Positions 52,050 through 63,470 of a DNA stretch of 64,000 nt are shown here, in pieces; the first letter of the stretch is position 1, and every line of letters starts with the position of its first letter. The stretch is from Isoetes taiwanensis (Eukaryota > Streptophyta > Lycopodiopsida > Isoetales > Isoetaceae), in assembly GCA_021234155.1 (NCBI GenBank), contig JAJEKV010000071.1, positions 5,268,483 to 5,332,482 of the forward strand, given 5' to 3'. Made by a program: the position numbers and the translations under genes. Under the pieces are notes generated by a model that worked only from the letters and a program-made list of their open reading frames with translations, was not told the origin of the DNA and did not search any database.

Positions 52050-53240
52050 CTCCTAGGCTATAAATGAGAAAGAATTTTGCACCATTCCAAGCTCTCCCAA
52101 GCACTAGTACTAATGGCAGGCCCCCACACTTCAGAACCATACAGTAAAATAGGCTCTATCAAAGCCCGAAACAAGTGGGCTTTCTGTGACCAATCATGAA
52201 TCTCTGCATAAAAATAATTATTTCGTATTGTATATAGTGCTCTCCAACCAGCAATCACATGCTTGATGATATACTATTTTCAGAATGTGTTCTTATAGAA
52301 TTTTACACCAAGATGCTTGTAGCTAACTACAACTTCAAGTTAATGGCTATCATAGTGCAAAGTTGGAACTTTATGCAAAAAAGACTAAACTACTAAGAGC
52401 TTGGTCTTGTATGTTCTCACAAAAAGTGTGTAGAGCATGTACGAAGTTGTTGCATACTAGCAGTTGTATATGCTCTAAGTGAAACATCATCATTATACCT
52501 AAGTTGCTTGATGATATAGTATGCCAAATCCGGTTCTTTGTCACCACGACTATTAAACCATGCCAACAATTATTATCGTTCAATGTATAAGCCAAAGAGT
52601 GTAGAAGATAAAGGATAATCTTGAAGTTCCATGTTGTTGTTGATTTGGGTACCTGATGCTGAAAATGTAGCAAATACCCTTTCATAGAGCCTAAAAACTA
52701 TGTTTCAAAGATTTAGTGCTTTCAATCTCTACCAAATAAGCTTTCAAATTACTGCATCAAAAGCAGAAACGAAATCCACAAAGCATATATAGAGGTCTTG
52801 TTTCAACCTTCAATTGTATTCAATAGGCATACGCAACGTGAAAATATGATCTATTGTAGAATGGCCTGGGTGAAAGCTTGCCTGTGATATAGCATGTATG
52901 CTAGTATGTTCTGCCCATGTTGTCAACTTCTTCTCAGTGACACTATCCATAGGAGCTTAGAAAAAATTGGATTGACCATGATCATGCGATAATTAGAAGG
53001 GTCATTTTTATCACCTGCATTATGAATTGGGACGACTTTACTAATAGCTAAGTTCTTGGCAATCCTTCTTGCAAATCTTAATTCAAATTACAATTGGAAG
53101 CAATATCAGACCCTCCCATTTAAGCAATTCTGCCTACAAACCTTGAATATTAGAAGACTTTCCTTTGGATAAATGTCGCGGTCCTTCGTTAACTTTCTTC
53201 TATATGAGTTGAAGAACATTGTCTACTAAAGGAGGCACAA
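52050..53240 (-). mobile_element. LINE reverse transcriptase remnant
   Basis: Minus-strand translation shows VVPIHNAGDKNDPSNYRMIM near 53000 (RT motif 1), DLYICFVDFVSAFDAVI near 52770 (palm motif A), a YxDD-like YNDDVSLRAYTTA near 52480 (motif C, with Asn for Ala), and WRALYTIRNNYFYAEIHDWS through LLYGSEVWGP near 52220-52110. The order is that of LINE ORF2. Frames change several times. It is similar to the RT thumb of copy C but more diverged. No tail is seen. Confidence 0.8.
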
Positions 53241-54179
53241 AATTAGGAACTCCAGGATGATCATACACTTGAACCAATCGCTCATTTCATTATTGCATAG
53301 AAATATCTCCAGGAGTAAGCTGTGGCCATACAATATTTTATGTGAGAATGTCCGAGGATCACAAAGCAGCAATTCAAACATTCACCTTCTGATCCTCAAC
53401 AACAAAGTGTACCTTCTTGTTTTTCAACACAGCCTTATAATCCTTGATGGCATTTTGACATGTATTTGGATCAATTATCATGTGCAGCTATTCTTTAAGT
53501 TGTTTGCAGTCAATATGAAAATATATATTCTTAAGAAAGGATTTCGTAGTAGCAAGAGCAACACCAAAATCGTGTATGCTAAAGCATGGTACAACAAAAT
53601 TAAGCAACAAGTCAGCAAATGTAGCAATATGTGGAGAGTTGGGCAATCCAAAACACCTTCAAGTGCAGGGGCCATTATTTGTGCATATTCAGTAATTATG
53701 TACACTCCTTATATTTTATGTTCTTATCCATGGGCGATTTTTTAGTATTTTTATATTTTATTAATTAGTATGGGTGATATGATTTCCTTAGAGCGCAAAT
53801 TTTATGTTCATTTTAATGGACAATTTTAGCTACCCTCCCCCATTTTTAAGAACTTCAATACACATGCATAAGCTAGTTGTATAAATAGCATGATGTGGAA
53901 CATCATCCTCTATATCTTTCACACCAACTATTTTTTATGGTGTTCTTGTAACAATTCTTATTGTGCCCTCTTGACAAACACATTTTTGGTACTATGAAAC
54001 CTTAGAATCGGTGAGCTTAGAATTGGTGCTACAATTATGAATCTTTACATAATTGAGGGATCCCTGCCATGAAATTCTGCTCATTTCTAGGAAGTGCCAA
54101 TCATTCCACAAAGGATTTGAGCTGTAAAAATAGAATGATTTGATATGATGTAATATTTCTTCCCATAAAGCCTTTTTCT
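53241..54179. other. No gene recognised
   Basis: Probably the decayed 5' part of the LINE remnant to the left and unrelated spacer. The 53257-53745 + strand frame runs antisense to possible LINE sequence and has no domain. Confidence 0.4.
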
Positions 54180-54500
54180 TCTTTTTTTTTGAAGGGCGTC
54201 AAACTTTATTCAATATCCCAAGAAAGTCCATGTATAATTGCAACGGCAGGAACAAAATCTCAGTAGACCAAAATAATCCACTGAGTGATATACCCAAAAA
54301 TTCCTCAAAAATCAAGCATTTCTTTTCAGGAGCAAGCTGTGAACATAGGTGTGCCTCATGAAGAAATTGGTCAGCAGTAATTGTTAACCGCCACCTTTCC
54401 CAAATAGACCACACCAAAACCAACCTAACACTAAAAGAAAAGCCCGATGCTGAAACCTGTTCCAAGTGGAGGGATATTCCCATAAAGCTTTACAAGATCT
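54180..54500 (-). mobile_element. Poly-A LINE 3' end (same family as 12.5 kb)
   Basis: Encodes SLHLEQVSASGFSFSVRLVL then WSIWERWRLTI, matching the FHLACGWLLWSIWKRRR block at 12.5 kb. It ends AATAAAGTTTGACGCCCTTC then an A tract (poly-T on the + strand at 54180-54190). The shared 3' end defines a poly-A LINE family. It is 5'-truncated. Confidence 0.75.
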
Positions 54501-54538
54501 TTCCTCTCCTATAGACAACAGGTTGCAACAAGTTTTCT

Positions 54539-54994
54539 TCAGATTGGGTTATGTTCTTTTGGGTCTTTTAAGCGTGACTCTAATGGTTGGTGTCGATTTT
54601 GGGAGTGAATTAGTAGAAGCGAGATGGAATCAGTATTTTTTCTTTTTCTAGACACTTTGCTTGTGCCCTCACTTTCTTCCAGAACAGAGTTTCTGCCAAC
54701 AACATGCAACTTGTCCTTTGAAGATTTTGGCGACTTTGCCCATAGAGATGGGGCTTCCGGACTAGAACTAGACTTTGCATTCTTCATAAGCATTTTTTGA
54801 TTTATCTATTTACACCTTGCAGCTAGCCATGAGCTTTCCATTCGTGCGGGCATCTTATTATCTTTTTGGGCCTGTATGGCATAGCTTGGTAGTTTCTTGT
54901 CACTAGCAAGAAATTTTTTGCATGCATTAAATCCGTGAATATTGTCCTTGCTGCATTTAAGACCAACAACTTCTAGAGATTCATAAGAGGGCAA
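54539..54994 (-). other. Unrecognised minus-strand coding-like frames
   Basis: Two adjoining frames: 54994-54806 (KFLASDKKLPSYAIQAQKDN, ending WLAARCK and a stop) and 54793-54539 (SSSSPEAPSLWAKSPKSSKD, basic and Ser/Lys-rich). They could be the ORF1 or linker part of the LINE whose 3' end lies just below, or a host exon. No domain was identified. Confidence 0.25.
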
Positions 54995-56734
54995 TGGTCA
55001 ATGGTAACCTCTAGCACTATGGACTTTTCTCCCAGTGTTAAGACCTTCCTAATCATCATAGAAGGATCATAAATCTTCCACTGCAAGATGCACTACAAGA
55101 ACTGGTGCTGGAAGACGTACTACAGTATCTTCAAGCTTTTCAGTATTGTCTTCCCACATGGATATTATGATCCCATTTGCTCACCCACCTTATTCTTTTG
55201 TAGGGTCGCAATGAACATGCACAAATTCTTTCATTTGTCCCCTTCTCTTTATGGCACCACTGTGTTATTTCCATATACCACCTTCTATCAAGCGCAAGTG
55301 TGATAATTGGGATTGCACATGCTCGCAGAGTCCTTGGAATAACTCAGGCTCTGCAAAAATGGAATGATCAGTTAATTGCAGAATATTAAAATGCTAAAAA
55401 GGATCATGGACACGATCCTTCGGATTAAATACAGCATTAAAGGTAGATTTATCAACAGACAAGAGTAACCTTATTTAACGTTAGTAAAACTCAGCTTCAA
55501 AGAATTGCAGTCACGATCTGCATAATCTTGAGGAGGGAGATTCTCCATCTCATACATCACTCAACAATATTTGAACTTAAGTTACTTTAAAGAAGAACAC
55601 AAATGCGAAAAAGTAGCCACACCCCGTTCATTAACTAGAGCATATATTATCCGAGTGTGTAATGGATAACGAATTCTCGAATGAGGTTTGACCACTTTTT
55701 TGTGTTTGTCTCAATCCTTAAAGTATTTTTAATTGTCGTTGCATTCAAATTCCTCGCAAGGAATAGCATGATCACAGAGACTCACTAAGCTACTCTAGAG
55801 AAATATTACTACAGAGTACTACAACTTTAAAACTGAGGGGGGCCATAATTTCTAGCTAAAATCTTGCCATGCAGCTCCATCAATTGCGGCAGTAAGGAGT
55901 AACCATGGTACGCATAATTTGCGTATCAAAGTTACGTCTTACTACCGAAATGGGTGGACAGCTCAGACAAGACTTCGGCTTGAAATAAGGGAACCTTCTC
56001 AGGCTTGAAGTTCTAGCAGAGCGACTTGGAACTCTCACGATTAGAAGGACCGAGATTTCTATTGCGTGGCGATCCTTCTGAGTTAGGCTTCATGGCGATC
56101 CTTCCGAGCTAGGCTTGAATATCTAGCATTATAATAGGGGGTTATTTTTATAGTTTTATATGCTTTTTTCACATGGTTTTTCTATGATTTCAGCGTTGTA
56201 TTCGTGAAGGCATCTAAATAGTATTTCTAGAGTGCGCCTTTTTTGGGTCGTTGATTTGGGTTCGCTGAAATAATCCAGTGGTTGATATTGTCACTGCATG
56301 CATATGTATCAAGCCCCAATAACTTTTACCCTCTAGATTCTTGTATTGATGGCGTGCAGGATTCTTGATGATAGGAGGATATTGGTATGGCATCATAGCT
56401 TCTATTATGCTAGGTAATGGTTTTTTCAACCTGTTCTGGGCACATCTTCGACCATGAAGGTTTTTGATCTCTATCCATTACAATCCATTTCATTTGGTTC
56501 TGAGAATTTAGCCTGCAATTTGTATGCATGCCTATTTCTGGACATGTTTATTCAACTAAGATTTTCCTACATATTTATTATGTGTATTATCTATTAGCTT
56601 GATCTATATCCTTTTATCAAAATTTGACTTCCTAATGCAAGCCCTGTATTAGTTGTGCGTATGGAAGAGGCATGTTTTTATTCCCTTTCCAAATATTTAG
56701 ATTGAAATATTTAGGTTTCGGGTGAAAGCATGCT
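54995..56734. other. No gene recognised
   Basis: AT-rich with short unmatched frames. Repeated phrases GGCGATCCTTC(T/C)GAG(T/C)TAGGCTT at about 56077 and 56095 form a small tandem duplication. Confidence 0.45.
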
Positions 56735-57027
56735 AGGGTGTACCATCTAAAGTACCTATTTAGGTAGTACAAAACTACCCAGAAAAGTACCCAGCACTGG
56801 GTACTGGGAACTTGCAAAAATGCCGCAATAAACAATAAGTTTGAGAGTTAATTCATTTATTTTAGTCATTAGTAGTATTGTTATCCTCTAGTACTATAGA
56901 TTGACATGCTATTGACCTTCAATTCAAAAATTTTCGATTGATTTCAATGGAAAGAAAAAACAGAAAGTACCAGTTTTAAAAGTACCCAGTGTAGGTACTT
57001 TTGAGGGTTCCAAAAGTGGTACACCGT
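56735..57027. mobile_element. 293-bp MITE, 8-bp target duplication
   Basis: Inverted ends AGGGTGTACCA (56735-56745) and TGGTACACCGT (57017-57027), with further inverted AGTACC/GGTACTT phrases inside. It is flanked by AGCATGCT on both sides (56727-56734 and 57028-57035). Because AGCATGCT is itself palindromic, these 8 bases could instead be part of a longer inverted terminus, which would then extend to 56720 and 57042. Either reading makes it a MITE; an 8-bp duplication would favour hAT type. No ORF. Confidence 0.75.
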
Positions 57028-57156
57028 AGCATGCTTTTACCCTTTCACAGGATTTGTTTACTCTTCTTCAGTTGGAAACCACTCTTTTCGAGATATAATC
57101 TGTAGGAATATAATCATGGTTATGTTAAAGAAATTGTGCAAGTTTTTCAATGGTTA

Positions 57157-57669
57157 AGAATGCAGAAAATAACTGCAGTGGTTTTGAATGTATTAGAAAT
57201 GGTTGTATCAGAAGCCATCTACAAGAATAATAACTCAATGATGCAAGCTTCTGGTGCTGCAATGGGAAAAACATCGGCTAAGGGAATAATGGAAAAAATG
57301 AGGGAATTAGCATCAGATGATTACAGAAGACCTTTCAAGAGATTTCAATATGGAATAGAAGTCTCTGATCAATCCAAACCCTCAACGAGCAGCAGAAGAA
57401 TTGAAATTGGATTAGAGCTATCTAGAGATAATGGCAATGGCATGATGCCACAGTACGCGAAAACAAGTATCTCTGACATGTTGGCTGATATTCAAGAAGC
57501 TTTATATCGATCCAGGATTTGCTATAGGGAAGATGCAAGTAAAACAGATGATTCAGAAAGCAGATTATTTGATGCACTGAAAAAAGCCATGAATGATTCG
57601 GATGTTAATACAGCTGGTATGAATCCCATATACTTGCCCTGCCATGCAACTATTTACTGTTGGTGTTAA
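57157..57669 (+). CDS. Unrecognised exon-like frame
   Basis: Follows a good acceptor (GAATGCAG, ending about 57166) and is open to 57669. It encodes a soluble, charged segment (KGIMEKMRELASDDYRRPFK, PQYAKTSISDMLADIQEALY, SESRLFDALKKAMNDSDVN) with normal amino-acid balance. The last codons lie in a 42-bp direct repeat, so the true exon probably ends before 57616. It may be an exon of a host gene or a captured fragment, since PPR and ABC-transporter fragments lie within 400 bases downstream. Confidence 0.35.
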   Translation, partial: RMQKITAVVLNVLEMVVSEAIYKNNNSMMQASGAAMGKTSAKGIMEKMRELASDDYRRPFKRFQYGIEVSDQSKPSTSSRRIEIGLELSRDNGNGMMPQYAKTSISDMLADIQEALYRSRICYREDASKTDDSESRLFDALKKAMNDSDVNTAGMNPIYLPCHATIYCWC

Positions 57670-57730
57670 TTATCTGATACTTGATGATGGTATGAATCCC
57701 ATATACTTGCCCTGCCATGCAACTATTTGC
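57616..57730. repeat. 42-bp direct repeat
   Basis: GGTATGAATCCCATATACTT plus the following CCCTGCCATGCAACTATTT occurs at about 57616-57657 and again at about 57689-57730, with a 31-base spacer ending in TTGATGAT. Confidence 0.9.
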
Positions 57731-57852
57731 TGCCTAAAACATCACAAACATGAGGTATTTTACTGGTGGTTTTCGATGCTCTTTATGGAAGATTGCAACG
57801 AGATCAAAGTTTACAGCAATGATTAGGTTGAGATAGGTTCTTAGGAAACTAG

Positions 57853-57932
57853 CTTGCTCAGATATATGGTAAATCTGGAGCTCTGCAGGATGCCCGTGCA
57901 ATGTTTGATAACATATATATGAAGAATATATT
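57853..57932 (+). pseudogene. PPR repeat fragment
   Basis: LAQIYGKSGALQDARAMFDN followed by IYMKNIL and a stop matches the plant pentatricopeptide repeat consensus (LVDMYGKCGSLEDARKVFD, then RN). Less than one full repeat remains; after the stop a shifted frame gives NAFSAYA, the usual start of the next repeat (WNAMISAYA). This is a fragment of an organelle RNA-processing PPR gene. Confidence 0.6.
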
Positions 57933-57968
57933 ATAGATTGTAATGCTTTCAGCTTACGCTTTATTAGA

Positions 57969-58019
57969 AATCCATGCATACTTTTGTTCGATGAAGCTAC
58001 AAGTGCCCTTGATTGTCAA
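57969..58019 (+). pseudogene. ABC transporter Walker B / D-loop fragment
   Basis: NPCILLFDEATSALD is the Walker B motif plus D-loop of an ABC transporter nucleotide-binding domain (consensus NPxILLLDEATSALD). Nothing else of the domain is seen nearby. It starts only 37 bases after the PPR fragment, on the same strand. Confidence 0.65.
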
Positions 58020-58857
58020 CATTGTTCAATGCTATAGTGGTTTTTTTACCTTGGGTGTGGCGTTGTTCAATGCTATAGTGGTTTGTTTATCTTGAGAGTG
58101 GCATCCTTTATTTTGAACATTGTACAACGCCACAATTTTGGAGTAAGGGGTGGAAGTTTGGCAAAGAGAGTACTAGAGAGAATGCTAAATCACATTCTTA
58201 AATTTGAAATTGACGAGGACGAGAATAACAATGGTGTTTTCTAAATACTTGTGTTTTATGTATGCAAAGTTGTATTATTTAACAATTTGGTCAATGTGTA
58301 ACTAAATGCACATAGATAAAATGTTTGTTTTGTTAGGGCCTGAAGGGCCAAATTTGTTTTTTAAGATATATAACTACTATTATTATAACATTAACACAAA
58401 CCATTACATCTAACAATTTTAAATTAAAATCCCCCTGAAACCCCCTTTGGTTTGGGTGCATATTCACACGGGGGGTTACATAGGGCAGCGAGAGCCCCAA
58501 AAAACTTATAATATATGTACAAAATTAACACCATTAAGTAGAATCCATCAAACCTTATAGTATTTTGCAAACCTCAATCATAAATAGCTAGCAAGAAACG
58601 CGATGGTGCTCCCTCTAATGCTGGTAAGTTAATGGAGCTCTCGAAGGTTGTTGAAGTCATACAAATGCTGAGACTTCAATCATGAATGTAAGGTGTAACT
58701 CTAATACATAGAACATATATCATGTTCTGTGTTTGGAGCTAAGCATTATACTGCAATGGGTGGCCAAAGACTAAGCATTCCTATCTTAGAGATCTCGATT
58801 GGCCATGCTTAAAAGAATCATCAACGCGGTCCTTCTGAGGGCTAATCCTTTTTTACA
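58020..58857. other. No gene recognised
   Basis: A short duplication TTGTTCAATGCTATAGTGGT occurs at 58022 and 58063. 58430-58490 holds C- and G-rich runs (CCCCCTGAAACCCCC, CGGGGGGTTAC) that partly resemble the ends of the 13-kb element but lack a matching partner and target duplication. Confidence 0.45.
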
Positions 58858-59556
58858 ATGCTTGTGAAGTCATGTTACAGTATCTTGAAGACTAAGGGGT
58901 TACTTCCAATGTCTACCAAGTGGGAACTAGTGATCACGGAGGATAACCTTAAAAGCATCTGGAGAAATGCTTGGCTAAAATACCTGCCCCCACGTATCAA
59001 TGCCTTTCTTTGGCAAGTGATCCACAGGGTCCTAAGGGTCAATCATCTAGTCTCCAAATAGAACAATAGCCCACTCTGCCCCATGTGTGAAGAAGAAGAG
59101 GAGTCCATAGAACATTGCCTAGTGGAATGTGGCATGTTGCAAGTAATATAAGCATGGAGTCTGGAAAGCTTTGAATACCCATTGGGAACCAAGGAATTGT
59201 TGTTGGGAGTTCTCCCCCTAAAATGGTGCCCCATGAAGAAGGCGGCTTATGGGCTTGGACAATTTGATCAATATAGAAAAGGAAGAACGCCCTGATCTTT
59301 GACAAGGATCAGGAAAAACTCATAGCATCAAGTCAGCTACTCCATATGGTGCTTGAAAGAATTAAAAATTTTAAACACGTGTTTGAGAGTGAAGAAGTGG
59401 TAAAGGAAGAAAATCTACTATAGGATGAAAATGAAAATAGTGAAAGTTGGAGCCATCTAGCTATCCCCATCTCATATTCGTAGATGGTTGCACCCCTGCC
59501 ATGTGGCATTGTATTGTTCTCTCAAAGTAAATAAAGTCTTTTTTATCCCTTAAAAA
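58858..59556 (+). mobile_element. LINE ORF2 C-terminal fragment (zf-RVT)
   Basis: WELVITEDNLKSIWRNAWLK, then PPRINAFLWQVIHRVL, then a CPMCEEEEESIEHCLVEC zinc-binding block: the zf-RVT domain found after plant L1 reverse transcriptases. A stop at 59059 and later frame changes follow. It ends near AAATAAAGTCTTTTTTATCC (59530-59550), similar to the AATAAAGYTTG ends of the poly-A LINE family. Confidence 0.8.
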
Positions 59557-62224
59557 TGGCCATACAAGCCATTGAGTAGGATGATATAACCGCAGAGGAG
59601 GAGGCACCTGAGCTTGAAAAATAGCCGGCACAGACGCCAGATTAATCCAGCTTTTTGACAAGCATGAATTGCCTTCTGAGGTGGTCTAGAACTTCGGATC
59701 TGACAAACATTTCGTTCTTGCTAATTGAATATGTACAAAGGGAATGTTTATGGATGTGGCTATTCCTCTGGCGGTTTGCATGGCGGTTCAATCGCCACTT
59801 TGAACCACAATGGTTGTAAATAGACAAAATTGCTTACGGACGACAACAATCACAGATAAAAAGGCACACAACTCCTTCCATGCTTTTGCTTTTTATTATG
59901 TCAGTCTATGTTCTCGGTTTTTGACATAGCTCCTTTTGTGCTTCTATTTATGGTCTACCGAGGGGGGGGGAGACACACTCATTTTGCAAGCTATGGCTAC
60001 GACATGTTATAATAGGTTCGGATTCAAACTATGGCCATGTCTAAAGATACATGAAAAAAAAGCAAAGTATTGTTAACCGACTCAAAATTGGAGATGCCAA
60101 ATGGTAGACCTAAACATCAATCGACAAAAGGGAATGCCACATGGCATTATCATATTAAAACATAACAAAAAAAGGAGATCCAAGTATCATATTATTTCCA
60201 AGCGTGGCTCTAAACTATCTGCAAAAGGGACCTTTTAACTTCCAAACCAAATACTGAATTAGTAGCCATAGTGATAGGCACATCTGGAAAAGTTCCTTTT
60301 GCATTCTACTACAAGCAACAGGTTGTTTCACAATGCACTTTAGTACAAGTGATACTACTAGACTCCACATGGCTATTGTCACAAGAAGCTGAAGGTCGGC
60401 AAATGAAATACAATCACAAGTATGATCATTAGTATACAAAGAAATAAAATCAGCACAACAACCTTAGATGGCTTAATTATATAGCTAGTCTGCATTATCA
60501 AATGAGACCATAGTTTTACTAGGGCTGCTCGGAATCATCTTAGTAACATCTTCTACCTTAAAAATCATACTGGCCACATCCTTTGTACTTGATATGTAAG
60601 GGTTCAATGCATATGCAATATGTACCTCTAAATATATGTACGATGATAAGAAACTGAAGTACAACGTAAACAAGACTAGAATGCAATTTCCCACTTGGTT
60701 GATAGTTCATATAACTCTAGCTATCAATTTTCAATAGTTTAATACAAAGATCTACATGTTAGAGTCTTTTGTTGACAGCTAGTTCTTCACATGTCAACAT
60801 TGTGGAGGGCAATGTGGCTTTTCAACATCGTTATGAAAAACCCAAGCATGCCTTGAAATAGTGCAACTTGGAATATTTAAGGATCTTACAAATCGGAATG
60901 CTTAGAGTCAATCAAGGCCGAAAAGCCCTTACTTCCTTGTGCATAGCATTTTTAGAATCAATTCACAAGACACGGATTAGATACAATAATCAAATTTATT
61001 GTCCCTAAGGAACTCTATTATACGAGTGTGCAAGAACATGTCCATGTTACATACATCAATCCAATTCCCTAGTTTATGTGATCTGAGTCTACCCTCCTCT
61101 CTCAAGCACCTTCCTCAACAGATGTAGCAATGCCACCAGAAATGCAAGGTCTATCATGATCCCTGATAGCCCATGGTTTTCTTAATCCCATCGATAAGGG
61201 GCACAAAAAAACAAGGTGCTGCGCACGGAGGGTTGCCCTCCATGGCCGGAGAGTGTAGTGGCTTAAGTTGTAGTTGTAGACAATAGAGTATTTGAATCAG
61301 AATTGCTATTTTAAGACATTGACATTTTGTGAAGGTGATGGTACGTGTTTGCATTACTAAGTTCTGCTTAGGTGTTGAGGTGGAGTAGGATGTAGTTGGA
61401 CATATGGACTTTGAAATTTGAGCGCAAGGTATTGATGTTTGGTGCTTGGTATGGAACTAGGATGGCAGAAGCATAAGGAGAAGTGTAATAAAGGAGAGAA
61501 TGGATGTACATGTTCGAAAATAGGGGAGTTCCTCCCTTAAAAATCCGCCCACTTGTGTTAAATTCCGGTCATCCTGAAAAATTTCCGGCAATTTTTCGAC
61601 ATTAAAATAACAAATTTCCGGCATAATACACTAGAAAATGCTCTAACAAATATTTTTTCCGGTAGCCTCAAATAGCGAGCGGCATTTTTACTGGTTAGAC
61701 TCGTTGCTATTTTCGAGCCCTGCTCGGGCCATCGGACCCCTCGTGCGCAACACCTTGTTAATCTTGCATTGGTTGCATGTGTAAATCCTGTTCGTTTGAA
61801 TATGTGGATTGGAATTTGGCTTTTCTATTTGAGTTAATAAACTATTCGAAAGCAGCTTTTCATTAGAAGGTAAGTTGTAACAACACAACTGAAGTTATGC
61901 ATTGATAGATACAACAACATGCCAAGATATAGCTTTTAGCCTTGTACTTCAATATTTGGAGCAAAGATGACTCCCCTACCAAGACAAAAAAAACCCTTTT
62001 GGCACAATCTTGCTTTTAATACTATGCTTCAATATTTGGAGCCGAGGTGACTCCATCCCTATTTGCATCACCCAAATTACTTGCCATTGTATGCCACAAT
62101 GTTTATTTGCCATGTTATCTTCCATATTTCTCACATGATAATCAAAGTTTTGTTGGAGGAAACATGTGCTTAAAATCAAAGAAAAAACTATAATTACAAC
62201 ATCTTTGCAAATCCAGGGTTCTAT
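59557..62224. other. No gene recognised
   Basis: Long AT-rich stretch with only short unmatched frames. Repeats noticed: a TTTCCGG(C/T)A motif four times between 61560 and 61660, and CTTCAATATTTGGAGC at about 61947 and 62027 as a 30-bp direct repeat 80 bases apart. A run of nine G occurs at 59961. Confidence 0.45.
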
Positions 62225-62900
62225 TGTGTATTCCGATGTGATGACCAAGATTCCAATCTTGCAGATCTAGGAGATGACTCTAGGCAGCTTTTCAATAGTA
62301 TTACTCAGAGATTGGCTTATGGAGAATGGCATGATACTAATGTTTTCTGGCATATTAATGGGTTTTGTGGTTATAAAATCAGCTTAGCTTACAGGTACCT
62401 CAATAGAGACCAAGATGTAACCATCCATTCGAAATGGAACATCGAACCTGACAGGGTTCTCAGAAACCTGAAATTTATGTGGAAGAGCCCAATTCATCCT
62501 AAGATCAAAGCTTTTATGTGGCAACTTTGGCATAAAGCCCTGGCCACGAACAGAAAGAGATGGAGGCTTAATATGTCTAACTCTGATATCTGTGTTAGAT
62601 GCCTGCAGGATCAAGAAGATGAAGCACACCTATTTAAAGAATGCCTATGGGCAGAATGGGTTTTGGAGCTGGCTGAATCTGAACTGAACATTCCAGGCCT
62701 TTCTAATATGCATATCACAGAATTCTTCTTCCCTGAAAACCTATTGAGTGGAGAAGATATATTCTCATGTGGAGAATGTGGAAGGGCAGAAACTCCTTAA
62801 TCTTTAAGGAGGAAATTATATGGCCTACTGCCATCATTAAGCAGGCCCAATATGATATTAATTGGGTCCTAGAGGTATATGGAAATCAGCAATAAGGTAC
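62225..62900 (+). mobile_element. LINE ORF2 3' end (zf-RVT)
   Basis: FWHINGFCGYKISLAYRYLN, then SPIHPKIKAFMWQLWHKAL and CVRCLQDQEDEAHLFKECLW form the zf-RVT zinc domain. After a frameshift near 62770, MWRMWKGRNSLIFKEEIIWP gives the usual IWxxRN..IF block of plant L1 C-termini. The reverse transcriptase is missing. Confidence 0.85.
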
Positions 62901-63470
62901 ATAATTACTTATGTTGGTTTTTTCCTTATTTTCAGGTAATACTTTGATTATGTTCAAAAGACTAAGGTGGAAGAGAATGAATCTCCATACAAATGCGCTC
63001 TGGTTGACACAATTTGGAGTTGAAGTACCAAATGGACATGGTGAAGACTGTAGCTGCAACTGCGCCTGCCTCTCTTACTATGACGAAAAAAGATACATCT
63101 TATGCAGTGCAAAAGACAAGAAGGACAGATTCAACCCAGGAAAGGCTCATCTATGCAAATGCCCCTACTGCCTTTTCATTGTAGCCAACAAGGGAATGGG
63201 AAGAAAGGACCACTCCAAAAGAGAGCCCAAGAAAAGAAGGTTCTCGGGTGAATACTAAGCCTTCGGCTTTATCTACTACCAGTTTATACCTGCAACTGCC
63301 ATAAACTTTTAACTTTTAACTGTTGTTTGATTTGGGATAGTTGGTTTTGTCAGGGTCAATAACCTACCCTTTCCTAAAGGTTACCTCCTAAAAGTTAGAG
63401 CTCACACTGCTCCCTTTTGTACCTTTATTATACATATTTAATATACACTGCCTTCAATTAAAAAAAAAAA
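62901..63470 (+). other. LINE 3' UTR or fused cysteine-rich exon, poly-A end
   Basis: A frame after acceptor TTATTTTCAG (ending 62935) encodes a Cys-cluster peptide: GEDCSCNCACLSYYDEKRY and HLCKCPYCLFIVANKGMG, ending KKRRFSGEY at 63256. A second frame over the same DNA is Thr/Ala-rich. The sequence then runs to TTGTACCTTTATTATACATA and an A-run at 63459, as in L1 3' UTRs. The peptide could be a Cys-rich extension of the LINE or chance. Confidence is low. Confidence 0.3.

Noticed and set aside
58436-58490. Another copy of the CCCGGGGGG transposon terminus
   Set aside because: The G-run resembles it, but no paired end, no 8-bp duplication and only partial agreement with the TIR.
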